From: Rudaeicoccus suwonensis
Lineage (GTDB): Bacteria > Actinomycetota > Actinomycetes > Actinomycetales > Dermatophilaceae
NCBI RefSeq assembly: GCF_007829035.1
Contig: NZ_VIVQ01000001.1
Coordinates: 1-64,000 of the forward strand
Direction: 5' to 3'
Length of the DNA: 64,000 nucleotides
In this document: piece by piece, positions 53,491-61,890 of the stretch
How positions within the stretch are numbered: the first letter of the stretch is position 1
Layout: the number at the start of each line of letters is the position of its first letter
The notes under the pieces: model-generated
Seen by the model: only the letters and a program-made list of their open reading frames with translations
Told to the model about the DNA's origin: nothing
The model's database searches: none
Position numbers and translations under genes: made by a program

Positions 53491-53730
53491 ATGCGTGAGG
53501 TATGGCGCCGGATGTTCGGCGGCTCGGACGTCGATGCACAACTGCAGCGTGAGTTCGGCGATGCCGGTCAGGCTCGGGCGGCCGGTGTCGCGTGGGCGCG
53601 CAACGTCATACAGCACAGTGGAATCGATGCGCGTGATGCTCCGGTGGCTGCGGTCCGGGAGTTGCGCCGGGCGCGCCCGGGGCTGAGTCTGCTGGCGGCC
53701 AAGACGCTGGTCGAGGAACTCGACGCGTGA
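53491..53730 (+). CDS. Small hypothetical protein
   Basis: A 79-residue basic protein (REVWRRMFGGSDVDAQLQREFGD, then RELRRARPGLSLLAAKTLVEELDA). No signal or membrane segment. The last helix resembles the ribosomal L7/L12-type C-terminal strand-helix (GLSLLAAKTLVEEL resembles LGLKEAKDLVE), as found in other small actinobacterial proteins. I do not assign a function. It lies between serS and the HAD gene on the same strand. Confidence 0.55.
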   Translation: MREVWRRMFGGSDVDAQLQREFGDAGQARAAGVAWARNVIQHSGIDARDAPVAAVRELRRARPGLSLLAAKTLVEELDA

Positions 53731-53772
53731 GCGCTGCGGCCGACTGCTGTGTCCGCCGCATAGGGTGACGTC

Positions 53773-54555
53773 GTGACGCGCAAGCTTGTAGCCCTCGACA
53801 TCGACGGCACCCTGCTCCATCACGACGGCACGATCAGCCATGCGGTGCGCTCGGCAGTGCGCGCGGTGGCCGATGCAGGTCACCACGTTGTGATCGCGAC
53901 CGGTCGCTCGGTCGTCGGCGCGGCACCTGTTCTCGAAGCGCTGTCGTTGCGCGACGGCTTGGCGGTCACGTCCAACGGCGCTGTGACCTCTCGGCTCTCC
54001 GGCGGTGAGTGGGACATCATCGAGACGGTGACCTTCGACCCGACATCGGTCCTCGAGGTGCTGAAGGATGCATGGCCCGATGCCGTTGTCGCTGTTGAGG
54101 ATCCAGGCGTCGGCACCCGGATCAGCGCACCGTTTCCGGACGGCGAGATCATGGGTCCGGTCGAGGTCGTCGGCTGGGAGGGTCTCGCGCAGATTCCGAC
54201 GACGCGTTTGACCTTCCGCTCGCCCAGCGGCACGTCGGAGGACTTCGAGGAGCTCGTCGAGCGGCTCGGCCTGCACGGGGTGAACTACGCGGTGGGTTAC
54301 ACCGCATGGCTCGACATCAACCCCGAGGGAGTGTCGAAGGCAAGCGCGCTGGAGCAGGTGCGTCGATCGCTGCAGGTGGAGCCCGCCGACACGGTTGCGA
54401 TCGGTGACCACCGCAACGACGTCGAGATGCTCGAGTGGGCCGCTCGCGGTGTTGCCATGGGGCAGGCGCCGGATGAGGTCAAGGCCATCGCAGACGAGGT
54501 CACGGCCACCATCGACGAGGATGGCGCGGCCGTCATACTGCGCGAATTGGTCTGA
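53773..54555 (+). CDS. HAD family hydrolase (Cof type)
   Basis: The 260-residue protein begins RKLVALDIDGTLLHHDGTI (motif I with the nucleophile Asp), then HHVVIATGRSVVGA (motif II), a C2 cap, and AIGDHRNDVEMLEWA (motif IV). It is a cytosolic phosphatase of the Cof group acting on small phosphate esters, perhaps a sugar or flavin phosphate. A TAGGGT six bases before GTG 53773 suggests a leaderless start. The RNA methyltransferase gene starts four bases after its stop. Confidence 0.92.
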   Translation: MTRKLVALDIDGTLLHHDGTISHAVRSAVRAVADAGHHVVIATGRSVVGAAPVLEALSLRDGLAVTSNGAVTSRLSGGEWDIIETVTFDPTSVLEVLKDAWPDAVVAVEDPGVGTRISAPFPDGEIMGPVEVVGWEGLAQIPTTRLTFRSPSGTSEDFEELVERLGLHGVNYAVGYTAWLDINPEGVSKASALEQVRRSLQVEPADTVAIGDHRNDVEMLEWAARGVAMGQAPDEVKAIADEVTATIDEDGAAVILRELV

Positions 54556-54559
54556 AAAC

Positions 54560-55372
54560 ATGCAAGATTCGCTGATCACTTCACCAAGCAATCCACGATT
54601 GAAAGCGCTCGTCGCGTTGCGCCGACGTCGCCAGCGGGAGGACAGCCGCCTGACTCTGCTCGAAGGGTATGACGAGCTTGGTCTGGCGCTGGCCGCCGGC
54701 GTCAGACCGCGCGAGCTGTACTTCTGCCCTGAGCTCATGCTGGACGCTGCAGAGCAACGCGATGTCGTCGAAGCGGCGAGATCGGTGGGAGCGCAGACAA
54801 TCCAGCTGAGCCGATCCGCCTTCGAGAAGGTCGCCTATCGGGAGGGCGCCGACGGATTCCTGGCTGTTGTTGCGAGCATCGAGCGGTCGCCGGACGAACT
54901 GAGCCTGCCCGAGCGGCCGCTGGTGCTGATCGCCGAGGGTGTCGAGAAGCCCGGCAATCTCGGCGCGATGCTGCGGACCGCCGATGCTGCCGGAGCTGAC
55001 GCTGTCGTCGCGGCCGAACCGGTCACCGACTGGGGCAATCCGAATGTGGTGCGCGCGTCGAAGGGCACGGTCTTCTCGGTGCCGGTCGCCGCGGCCACGA
55101 CGCGGGAGACGCTCGGGTGGGCGGGTGCGCGCGGCATACGGGTCGTGGCGACCACGCCCGACACCGACACGCTGCACACCGAGGTCGACCTGACTGGTCC
55201 GGTGGCCATCGCGGTCGGCACCGAGAAGTACGGGCTTACCGACGAGTTCCTCGTTGCGGCGGACGTACGTGTGCGAATTCCCATGGTTGGCAAGGCGAAT
55301 TCGCTGAATGTCGCGACGTCTGCGGCGATCGTGATGTATGAAGCTGTCCGGCAGCGGTCCACCCGCCTCTGA
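54560..55372 (+). CDS. TrmH/SpoU family RNA 2'-O-methyltransferase
   Basis: The 270-residue protein has an N-terminal substrate-binding domain (ITSPSNPRLKALVALRRRRQRED) and a SpoU knot domain: EGVEKPGNLGAMLRTADAAGADAV, NVVRASKGTVFSVPV, VAIAVGTEKYGLTDEFL and IPMVGKANSLNVATSAAI, the SAM-binding trefoil knot. It probably methylates a ribose in rRNA or tRNA; target unknown. ATG 54560 follows the HAD stop closely. Confidence 0.93.
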   Translation: MQDSLITSPSNPRLKALVALRRRRQREDSRLTLLEGYDELGLALAAGVRPRELYFCPELMLDAAEQRDVVEAARSVGAQTIQLSRSAFEKVAYREGADGFLAVVASIERSPDELSLPERPLVLIAEGVEKPGNLGAMLRTADAAGADAVVAAEPVTDWGNPNVVRASKGTVFSVPVAAATTRETLGWAGARGIRVVATTPDTDTLHTEVDLTGPVAIAVGTEKYGLTDEFLVAADVRVRIPMVGKANSLNVATSAAIVMYEAVRQRSTRL

Positions 55373-55403
55373 CCACCGTGCAACCAAGTGGCACGATCAG
55401 CAC

Positions 55404-56057
55404 ATGCGAGTCGATCACCTGGTTTTTGCCGCGGAGCCGGACGGCCTTGTTGCTACGGCCAAACGACTGGGCGACGCACTTGGCGTCGAACCGAGTGACG
55501 GGGGTGTGCACCCGCGCTTCGGCACCCGTAACTCGGTGATTCCGTTGCTGCGGCACCGGTTCGTCGAGGTCGTCGAAGTGCTCGACCACCCGGCGTCCGA
55601 CAAGGCTCCGTTCGGTCAGGCCGTGCGGGCGCGTTCCGAGGCCGGTGGTGGCTGGCTCGGCTGGGTCGTCGAGGTCGACGACATCTCCGGCCCCGAGAAG
55701 CTGCTCGGTCGTCAGGCGGCGCCCGGCAACCGTCACCGCCCTGACGGCACCGAGATCACCTGGAAGCAGCTGGGTGTTCGCGGCGTCATCTCGGACCCGC
55801 AGGTCCCCTTCTTCATCGAGTGGACCCCGGGTCAGGATCACCCGTCCAGCGTCGGCACGACGACCGCGTCGCTGCAGGGTCTGCAGATCGTCGGTTCTCC
55901 GGACCGTATCCGCGAATGGCTCGGCCTCATGGGCGAGCCCGGCGTCGACCGCGAGGACTGGGAGCCGGAACTGGAGTTCAACTTCGTCGCCAAGCACGGC
56001 ACCCCGGGTCTGATGTCGGTGACCTTCCGCACCGCGGATGGCAGCGTCACCATCTGA
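55404..56057 (+). CDS. VOC superfamily / glyoxalase-like protein
   Basis: The 217-residue protein starts RVDHLVFAAEPDGLVATAKRLG, a VOC strand-helix opening, with VHPRFGTRNSVIPLLRHRFVEVVEVLDHP and VPFFIEWTPGQDHPSS following. It matches the Glyoxalase_3-type proteins (sometimes DUF1326/VOC-like) with one N-terminal His and an internal Glu that could bind metal. Activity unknown. ATG 55404 has no SD; CACGAT six bases upstream may be a leaderless -10. Confidence 0.85.
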   Translation: MRVDHLVFAAEPDGLVATAKRLGDALGVEPSDGGVHPRFGTRNSVIPLLRHRFVEVVEVLDHPASDKAPFGQAVRARSEAGGGWLGWVVEVDDISGPEKLLGRQAAPGNRHRPDGTEITWKQLGVRGVISDPQVPFFIEWTPGQDHPSSVGTTTASLQGLQIVGSPDRIREWLGLMGEPGVDREDWEPELEFNFVAKHGTPGLMSVTFRTADGSVTI

Positions 56058-56119
56058 CCCGCATCTGAGGGCGGGCTGGGCAAATGATCTGATCTGATCG
56101 CCTGAACTCAAAGCTCACG

Positions 56120-56161
56120 AACGAGGGCATCCCCATCGCGTGCGGTGGAGATGCCCTCGTT
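56120..56161. terminator. Bidirectional terminator between the VOC gene and copZ
   Basis: AACGAGGGCATC (56120-56131) and GATGCCCTCGTT (56150-56161) form a perfect 12-bp stem; the 18-base loop can pair further. It lies between two convergent genes and ends in TTGT. Confidence 0.85.
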
Positions 56162-56179
56162 GTCTACCGTGGAGCGTGG

Positions 56180-56392
56180 TCAGACGATGGTGTAACCCGC
56201 CTCGTCGACGGCTTCGGCCAGCGCACCGGCCTCCAGTGGACGATCACTGGTGATGCTGACGGGGGAGTCACCGCCCGCGTTGAGGTTGATCTGCACGCTC
56301 TGCACGCCGTCGATGGCGCTGATCTCCTGGGTCACCGCGTTGACGCAGTGCTCGCAGGTCATGCCGTTCACGATGATGTCGGTCTGGGTCAT
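56180..56392 (-). CDS. copZ: CopZ-type copper chaperone
   Basis: The 70-residue protein is one heavy-metal-associated domain: TDIIVNGMTCEHCVNAVTQEI with the CxxC copper site, VQSVQINLNAGG and AEAVDEAGYTIV. It carries Cu(I) in the cytosol to an exporter. AAGGAG lies seven bases before ATG 56392. It follows csoR by 24 bases. No CopA ATPase lies in the window. Confidence 0.92.
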   Translation of the reverse strand: MTQTDIIVNGMTCEHCVNAVTQEISAIDGVQSVQINLNAGGDSPVSITSDRPLEAGALAEAVDEAGYTIV

Positions 56393-56416
56393 CACGGGTC
56401 TCCTTGAATCGATGGG

Positions 56417-56698
56417 TCAACTGCGCACGAGCCGGGCGATGGCGTCGGCGGCTTCGCGGACTTTGGCTTCGGCGGCCTCGTCCGACTCACGTGCTGCACC
56501 GACGACGCAGTGCCCGACGTGGTCTTCGAGCAGGCCGAGGCTCACCGACTGCAGTGCTTTGGTGATGGCGCTGACCTGGGTCAGCACGTCGATGCAGTAG
56601 GTGTCGTCCTCGACCATGCGCTGTATGCCGCGGACCTGGCCTTCGATCCGGCGTAACCGCTTCAGGTAGTCGTCTTTGCTGCCGGTGTAACCCGCCAT
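56417..56698 (-). CDS. csoR: CsoR family copper-sensing repressor
   Basis: The 93-residue helical protein has DDYLKRLRRIEGQVRGIQRM and the Cys-His-Cys copper triad (TYCIDVL, then DHVGHC). Cu(I) binding releases it from DNA. The open frame extends upstream, and ATG 56716 is in frame, but GGAGG stands six bases before ATG 56698, which decides the start. It leads the csoR-copZ operon and has a GC-rich palindrome 50 bases upstream. Confidence 0.93.
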   Translation of the reverse strand: MAGYTGSKDDYLKRLRRIEGQVRGIQRMVEDDTYCIDVLTQVSAITKALQSVSLGLLEDHVGHCVVGAARESDEAAEAKVREAADAIARLVRS

Positions 56699-56747
56699 CG
56701 CGTCCTCCAGCCTCATCGGACATCTGGTTCGTGTGCTGTCGTCTATG

Positions 56748-56764
56748 ATACCCCATGGGGGTAT
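56748..56764. promoter_or_regulatory. CsoR operator
   Basis: ATACCCCATGGGGGTAT, near-perfect palindrome with C/G runs typical of CsoR sites (TACCCC/GGGGTA), 50 bases before csoR. Confidence 0.82.
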
Positions 56765-56791
56765 GTCGGCGCCGCTGCACACCGTCGCGGG

Positions 56792-57346
56792 TCAGTCGTC
56801 CGCGGGTAGGCCTCGCACCAGGACCTCGAGATACGTATCGAAGGTCGGGGCTGAGGCCCCGAGATGGTGGGGCTGCTCCTGAAACGCCAGCCAGCCGATC
56901 ACGCCGGTAACAGTGATGTACCAACTCCGGCGCGCGGCTTCGTGGCCGATGCCACCAGCCACGAACAGATCGATCACTGCTGATCGCAAGCGGTCAGTGG
57001 CGTGCGCGTCGTGTGGATGCGGACGCGTCAGGTGCGTCGCATAGCCTGGGACGGCAAGAATCCGAACGTGCATCGCCCGTGCGATCCGACGCAGATCTGC
57101 GCGCCAGTCACCGGTGACTGCCCCGGCGTCAGACAGAACGCGGTCGACGACCTCAGCGCCCAGCAGATCAAAAAGTTCGTCGCGGTTGCGCACCCACCGA
57201 TACAGCGCGCTGTGCCCCACTCCTAGTCGTGACGCGAGTTCGCGCATCGTCAGCTCGTCCACATTGTGCCCAGCGGAGACGGCAGCCACGATCTGCTTCT
57301 TGCTCAGCTGCGGCGGACGGCCGCGGCGACGCTCCGCTGTTGCCAC
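56792..57346 (-). CDS. TetR family regulator
   Basis: The 184-residue protein has RRRGRPPQLSKKQIVAAV and MRELASRLGVGHSALYRWVRNRDELFDLL, a TetR helix-turn-helix, and a helical ligand domain. GTG 57346 is preceded by TAAACT at six bases, so the message is probably leaderless and the operator at 57350 sits over its -10. It is divergent from a beta-lactamase-fold esterase, the probable target. Confidence 0.9.
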   Translation of the reverse strand: MATAERRRGRPPQLSKKQIVAAVSAGHNVDELTMRELASRLGVGHSALYRWVRNRDELFDLLGAEVVDRVLSDAGAVTGDWRADLRRIARAMHVRILAVPGYATHLTRPHPHDAHATDRLRSAVIDLFVAGGIGHEAARRSWYITVTGVIGWLAFQEQPHHLGASAPTFDTYLEVLVRGLPADD

Positions 57347-57349
57347 GCC

Positions 57350-57363
57350 GTCAGTTTACTGAC
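57350..57363. promoter_or_regulatory. Putative TetR operator
   Basis: GTCAGTTTACTGAC, arms GTCAGT/ACTGAC, overlies the predicted -10 of the TetR gene four bases upstream of its start. GACCAATGGTC at 57389-57399 is a second palindrome near the esterase promoter. Confidence 0.6.
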
Positions 57364-57454
57364 GAACCTCTCCGCGGTTGTTTTTAGTGACCAATGGTCT
57401 TAAATTGTTGTACGGTCAGCGTGACTCTGATTTTTCTCTCGAAGGGATGACTGC

Positions 57455-58606
57455 ATGTCGGACATTGCGGTGCATGGGACAGTTGCCGACGGATTCGAAA
57501 TGGTGCGCGAGGAGTTCCGTGCGATCCTCCACGCTGAGGGCGCGGATTTGTCCGCTCAGGTTGCCGCCTACCACCGGGGTCGACCGGTCGTTGATCTGTG
57601 GGCCGGCGTCGAGTCGTCGCAGGACTCGCTGCTGGGCATCTACTCCGCCAGCAAGGGCGTCACGCACATCGTCGCCGCACTTCTCGTGCAGGATGGCGAA
57701 CTCGACCTGGACGAACGTGTCAGCACTTACTGGCCCGAGTTCGCTGCTGGCGGCAAGCAGCATCTTCTCGTTCGCGAATTGTTGTCCCATCAGGCCGGTG
57801 TCGTAGGGGCGGTTGACGGTTTCTCGATGGACGAACTTGCCGATGACCAGGTCGTAGCCGAACGTTTGGCGGCGCAGGTCCCGTTCTGGCGACCGGGCGC
57901 GACTTCCGGTTATCACGCTCTTGTCATGGCTGCGTTGAGCGGCGAGGTCATCCGTCGTGTCAGCGGGCGCAGTGTGCAGTCTCTGTACGCCGAACGACTA
58001 CGGGACCCACTCCAGCTGGAGTTGTTCCTCGGGCTGGGCGAAGAGCAGGAGTCACGTTTTCTGCCGGCGCAGCCGATGATCGCCACCCCAGAGCGCCTCC
58101 GTGATCTGACTGCTGCTGCGAGCGCTCCGGACAGCCTCGCCGGTGTCGCCTTCAACCGGCACGCACCCGGAAACCGTGAGGTGTGGGAACTGCCCAACTT
58201 GCCGTTGGTTCGTGCCAACGGCACAGCGTCCTTCGGGGGCATCGGCACAGCGCGGGGCCTGGCGAAGCTTTACGCCGCGCTCATCAGTTCGGTCGATGGA
58301 TCCGAGCCGTTGTTCACTCCCGCGACCGCGGCAGCGGTGGCGCAGATACAGACGAACGGGTTGGATCCGGTGCTTGGGTTTCATAAGCCGTGGGCAGTCG
58401 GATTCCACAGTTACGGTCAGATCTACCCCACTCTCGCAGTCGGCGCATTCGGACACAGCGGCGCCGGTGGCCAGCAAGCCCTTGTCGATCCTGCCAACGA
58501 GCTCTCTTACGCATTCCTCCGCCGCCGATTCGGTCTCCCTGCCCAGGTCGACACAGACCACAACCAGATCATTCGTGCCTTGCAGACTGCGATGGCGCGA
58601 GCCTGA
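57455..58606 (+). CDS. Serine hydrolase, beta-lactamase/EstB family
   Basis: The 383-residue protein carries the class C-like motifs LGIYSASKGVTHIVAALLV (SxxK nucleophile and base), SGYHALVMAAL (YxN-like Tyr) and GHSGAGGQQALVD (replacing KTG). Members hydrolyse esters or act as peptidases; there is no signal peptide, so an intracellular esterase is more likely than a beta-lactamase. AAGGGAT precedes ATG 57455. The divergent TetR regulator probably represses it. Confidence 0.9.
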   Translation: MSDIAVHGTVADGFEMVREEFRAILHAEGADLSAQVAAYHRGRPVVDLWAGVESSQDSLLGIYSASKGVTHIVAALLVQDGELDLDERVSTYWPEFAAGGKQHLLVRELLSHQAGVVGAVDGFSMDELADDQVVAERLAAQVPFWRPGATSGYHALVMAALSGEVIRRVSGRSVQSLYAERLRDPLQLELFLGLGEEQESRFLPAQPMIATPERLRDLTAAASAPDSLAGVAFNRHAPGNREVWELPNLPLVRANGTASFGGIGTARGLAKLYAALISSVDGSEPLFTPATAAAVAQIQTNGLDPVLGFHKPWAVGFHSYGQIYPTLAVGAFGHSGAGGQQALVDPANELSYAFLRRRFGLPAQVDTDHNQIIRALQTAMARA

Positions 58607-58721
58607 GGAGAACGCAGGCAGCCGCAGTTGGGTATGTCGCACATGTGGTCGTCACACCGTACGAATTTCATCGACAGCGGCGGCAGTCGGCCCCGTCGTC
58701 CGGAGTCACCGCGCGGTCTTG

Positions 58722-59144
58722 CTATCCACGTTCGTCGAGAGTGGCCAGGTAAGCAGATGCCAGTCGCTTCGGCGCCTTGGCCACCCACGCGTCGGTGATG
58801 ACCTCGGTGAGCTCCTCCACTGTGAGTTGATCCAGGTCACGGGAGCGGACCAGCACTGCGGCATACCCATCGAAGTGCGCGGTGGTGAACCATGGCGGAC
58901 CAGACTGCAGGAGCGCGGCCTTGTCCTCCTGCCCTGCGGTCCGTATGACGATCACGTCTTCCATCAGTTGGCCGTCGGCGTCGACGGCATCCTTGCGAGG
59001 TTCACGGAACGCCGCGAACGTTTTGCCGCGAACGGCATACGTCGACAGGCCCATTCTGGACACCGTTGCCTCGACGTCCGGCAGTGACCGGCAGATCCGG
59101 TCGACATCGACAGGGCCAGGCCGAAAATTATGAGAGTTGGTCAT
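58722..59144 (-). CDS. MmcQ/YjbR family protein
   Basis: The 140-residue protein has the YjbR CyaY-like fold: VDRICRSLPDVEATVSRMGLSTYAVRGKTFAAF, ALLQSGPPWFTTAHFDGYAAVLV, ELTEVITDAWVAKAPKRLASAYL. Members are thought to bind DNA or other ligands; no biochemical role is known. Divergent from the alpha/beta hydrolase with about 40 bases between starts. Confidence 0.88.
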   Translation of the reverse strand: MTNSHNFRPGPVDVDRICRSLPDVEATVSRMGLSTYAVRGKTFAAFREPRKDAVDADGQLMEDVIVIRTAGQEDKAALLQSGPPWFTTAHFDGYAAVLVRSRDLDQLTVEELTEVITDAWVAKAPKRLASAYLATLDERG

Positions 59145-59172
59145 TGAACGAGTGGATCATGCCGGTGCTCGG

Positions 59173-59178
59173 TATGGT
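59173..59178 (+). promoter_or_regulatory. Leaderless -10 box of the hydrolase gene
   Basis: TATGGT followed by six bases and ATG 59185; no SD. Confidence 0.5.
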
Positions 59179-59184
59179 CGCGAT

Positions 59185-60069
59185 ATGACCGACCGCTCAG
59201 TCAGGCTCTCCGACGGGGTGTCGCTGGCGACACGCACCAGCGGAACTCCCACGGATGCGCCGCCCGTGGTGCTGTTGCACGGTGGACCGGGGTTGTGGGA
59301 CTACCTCTCGCCGGTGGCGCAAGTGCTGTCGAGGCACACGATCGTCCACCGGTACGACCAGCGTGGATGTGGTGCGTCCGACGCCTCTGATGAGCAGACT
59401 CTGGTGCGGGCGATCGCCGACCTGGAGGAGTTGCGCGTTGCGTTCGGTCACGACCGGTGGGTCGTGCTGGGTCACTCCTACGGCGCGACGCTGGCATTGC
59501 TCTACGCGAGCGCCCACCAGGAGTCCACCGCAGGGCTCGTCTATCTCAGTGGTGTCGGGATCGGCGACTGGCGCACGGCCACCCGCGCAGAGATCGCGCG
59601 TCGGCTGTCCCCGACGCAGGCCCGGCGCCTGGCACATCTGGAGTCCTTGCCCAATCGGGACAGGGTGCGGGAGCAGGAATTTCGAGAGCTGTCCTGGTTC
59701 ACCGACTATGCCGATCCCATTGCGGGGCGAGCGGCGGCGCACGAGTTTGCACAGTTGGACTATCCGATCAATCAGGTGGCGAATCGCAGCCTGATGAGAG
59801 ATGTCGATGCGCTCGGGGACGCCGGGCTCACTGCCGCCGCGCGAAGTTTGCGGTTGCCTGCGTTCTTCGTCCACGGCGAGCGCGACCCTCGCCACTGGAC
59901 CTACGCCCATGATCTAGCCGACCTGGTCGATGGCGCACGCTGGCAACTGCTGTCCGAGGCAGGGCATTTGCCGTGGGTGGAGCAGCCGGTGCAACTGGCC
60001 TCGTTGCTTGCCGGTTTCGTCAACGACTGCACCTGGAATCCGGACCCGTCACAACGGCAGCACTGCTAG
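59185..60069 (+). CDS. Alpha/beta hydrolase, proline iminopeptidase-like
   Basis: The 294-residue protein has PPVVLLHGGPGLWDYLSP (HGGPG oxyanion loop), VVLGHSYGATLAL (Ser nucleophile), FVHGERDPRHW (Asp) and LLSEAGHLPWVEQP (His). The HGGPG loop and RYDQRGCGASD are typical of peptidase family S33, but a lactonase or esterase role is equally possible. ATG 59185 is chosen over an earlier in-frame start at 59137, which would overlap the divergent YjbR gene. Confidence 0.9.
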   Translation: MTDRSVRLSDGVSLATRTSGTPTDAPPVVLLHGGPGLWDYLSPVAQVLSRHTIVHRYDQRGCGASDASDEQTLVRAIADLEELRVAFGHDRWVVLGHSYGATLALLYASAHQESTAGLVYLSGVGIGDWRTATRAEIARRLSPTQARRLAHLESLPNRDRVREQEFRELSWFTDYADPIAGRAAAHEFAQLDYPINQVANRSLMRDVDALGDAGLTAAARSLRLPAFFVHGERDPRHWTYAHDLADLVDGARWQLLSEAGHLPWVEQPVQLASLLAGFVNDCTWNPDPSQRQHC

Positions 60070-60177
60070 CGCGACGCGTGCGCGGGTGCAGAACACGTCG
60101 CTCGCGTCCGGACGGCAATGTCGGTCACGCCGGCAACTGCGCAATGTCGGCCCACGTCACCTGCGTATGGGCCCGCA

Positions 60178-61080
60178 TCACCAGCGGCGATTCGACGCCG
60201 GCGACGAGCGCCGAACTCGGCCGACCACCTCTGGCCGCTCGAAGACCGACGACATCGCCACCCGTCCGGGGCCGGACAGTTTCAGCCAGACGTTCTTGGA
60301 CTCCCAGCGCGCGTTGTTGCTGAACCATGTGGTTCCGCCTGGGTATTCGAAGTGCAGGAACAGGTTGACCTTCGGGTCCTTCCAGATGAACGCGGACGGC
60401 TGGATCAGCACCTTCTCGCCAACTGCGAGGTCGCGCACCATCACGTTGCCGGGCGCATGCAGCAGCAGCAGGCCGGGGCCTTCCTGGGCAGTGAACCGGT
60501 CGATGCTGTAGCCGATCGGGCGGTGGATCTCTTGGTCCTTGCCATCGCTGTCAGCGGTTTCGTACCACACGTTCGGGTCGTGCCAGCCGTAGCTGATGTT
60601 CGTCGTGCCGACCAGGAATTTGTGCTCGGCAACGTCCACCGCCTGCCCGTGCTGCAGCGGTATGGCGAGCGTCTCGCCCGGGTGCTGGTGGCTGAACGCC
60701 ACGAATCCGGGTCCCTTGGCCGTCATCATGATCAGCGGCATACCGGCCATCATGCGGTTCCAGCCGCCGCTCATCTTCATTGCTTCGAGCGCGACCTGCG
60801 GGTCGGCGTGCAACAGCACGTGGTGCGAGAAGTAGACCGAATCGGCCTGGTCCAGGCGCATCTCCGCCACCGGCACGTAGCTGCCGCTGATCTGGCAGGT
60901 CGAGCGGTTGAACTGCAGGCGGGCCATGTCGCGGATCGGCGGTTGCTCGATCCAGCCCCCGGACGTACGGCGCAGGGCCACGTCCACAGGTGCGCCGCAG
61001 TGCGGACACGTGCGATCCATGCCGTCGGTGGTGACGCGGCAGTAGGGGCAGACGTAGGTCGCGGGAGCGGTGGTGGTCAT
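60178..61080 (-). CDS. AIM24 family protein with N-terminal zinc ribbon
   Basis: The 300-residue protein has a Cys4 ribbon (YVCPYCRV, RTCPHCGAPVD) at about 8-31, then an AIM24/DUF124 double-stranded beta-helix: CQISGSYVPVAEMRLDQADSVYFSHHVLL, MAGMPLIMMTAKGPGFVAFS, HPGETLAIPLQHGQAVDVAE. AIM24 proteins are of unknown function; in yeast the relative acts in mitochondrial membrane organisation. It is second in an operon with another AIM24 gene 18 bases upstream. Confidence 0.88.
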   Translation of the reverse strand: MTTTAPATYVCPYCRVTTDGMDRTCPHCGAPVDVALRRTSGGWIEQPPIRDMARLQFNRSTCQISGSYVPVAEMRLDQADSVYFSHHVLLHADPQVALEAMKMSGGWNRMMAGMPLIMMTAKGPGFVAFSHQHPGETLAIPLQHGQAVDVAEHKFLVGTTNISYGWHDPNVWYETADSDGKDQEIHRPIGYSIDRFTAQEGPGLLLLHAPGNVMVRDLAVGEKVLIQPSAFIWKDPKVNLFLHFEYPGGTTWFSNNARWESKNVWLKLSGPGRVAMSSVFERPEVVGRVRRSSPASNRRW

Positions 61081-61098
61081 CAGCGCCTCACCTGCCGC

Positions 61099-61890
61099 TC
61101 ACTCGTGGTGGACGTACATCGACTGGATGCCGACGCGCCCCGGGCCGGTCATCTCGGCGAGGTACATGCCGTGGCGCATCATGCCGGTGCGGACGTTCTG
61201 CTGCACGGTGGCCATCTGCACCGACGAGTCCTTGTAGAGGAAGCCGCCGGGCTCGACCATGATCTTCTCGCCCGGGGCGAGCGTCTTCTGGAAGACGTTG
61301 CCATAGCCGTGCAACAGCAGCAGACCCTGTTCGCCGGCGGTGACGAAGCGGTCCATGTACATCCCCTGGCCGCCGTGCAGCATGTTGACCATGCCCTTGA
61401 CCTGCACGAAGGAGTACTGGATCGAGTGGGTCGCCGCTAGGAAGGCGTGTCCGCGCACGTCCATCTCCATCGAGGGGTGCAACGGCAGCACGACAACCTC
61501 ACCGGTGGCGTCGCGCGACAATGCAATCCGGCCGGGGCCGTGGGCCACGTTGATGATGTGCGGCATACCGCCCAACATCCGTCGCATGCCGCCGCCGGTG
61601 TTCATCGCGGTCAGCGGCGTCTCGGAGTCCTTCCAGAGCATCACGTGATGCTCGAAGTAGACCGAATCCCCTTGTGCCAGAGCCAATTCGGCAACCGGCA
61701 CGATCTCGCCCTCGATCTGGCACGACGACTGCGAGAACTTGAATTCGGTCAGATCGCGCAGCTTCGGCGCCTCGGCCCAGCCGGAGTCGGTGACCTTGGC
61801 GCTCTGGTCGAGCGGCGCACCGCAGGCCCAACAGCTCGTGCCGCCGACGTCGTTCTGCGACTGGCACCAGCCGCACACTATGCGTTCCAT
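61099..61890 (-). CDS. AIM24 family protein with N-terminal zinc ribbon
   Basis: The 263-residue protein parallels its neighbour: ribbon IVCGWCQSQNDV then SCWACGAPLD, followed by CQIEGEIVPVAELALAQGDSVYFEHHVML, MLGGMPHIINVAHGPGRIALS and HPSMEMDVRGHAFLAAT. The two proteins are clearly homologous over the core but diverged, suggesting an old duplication or a heteromeric complex. AGGGGAG precedes ATG 61890. The longer frame to 61983 is not needed. Confidence 0.88.
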   Translation of the reverse strand: MERIVCGWCQSQNDVGGTSCWACGAPLDQSAKVTDSGWAEAPKLRDLTEFKFSQSSCQIEGEIVPVAELALAQGDSVYFEHHVMLWKDSETPLTAMNTGGGMRRMLGGMPHIINVAHGPGRIALSRDATGEVVVLPLHPSMEMDVRGHAFLAATHSIQYSFVQVKGMVNMLHGGQGMYMDRFVTAGEQGLLLLHGYGNVFQKTLAPGEKIMVEPGGFLYKDSSVQMATVQQNVRTGMMRHGMYLAEMTGPGRVGIQSMYVHHE

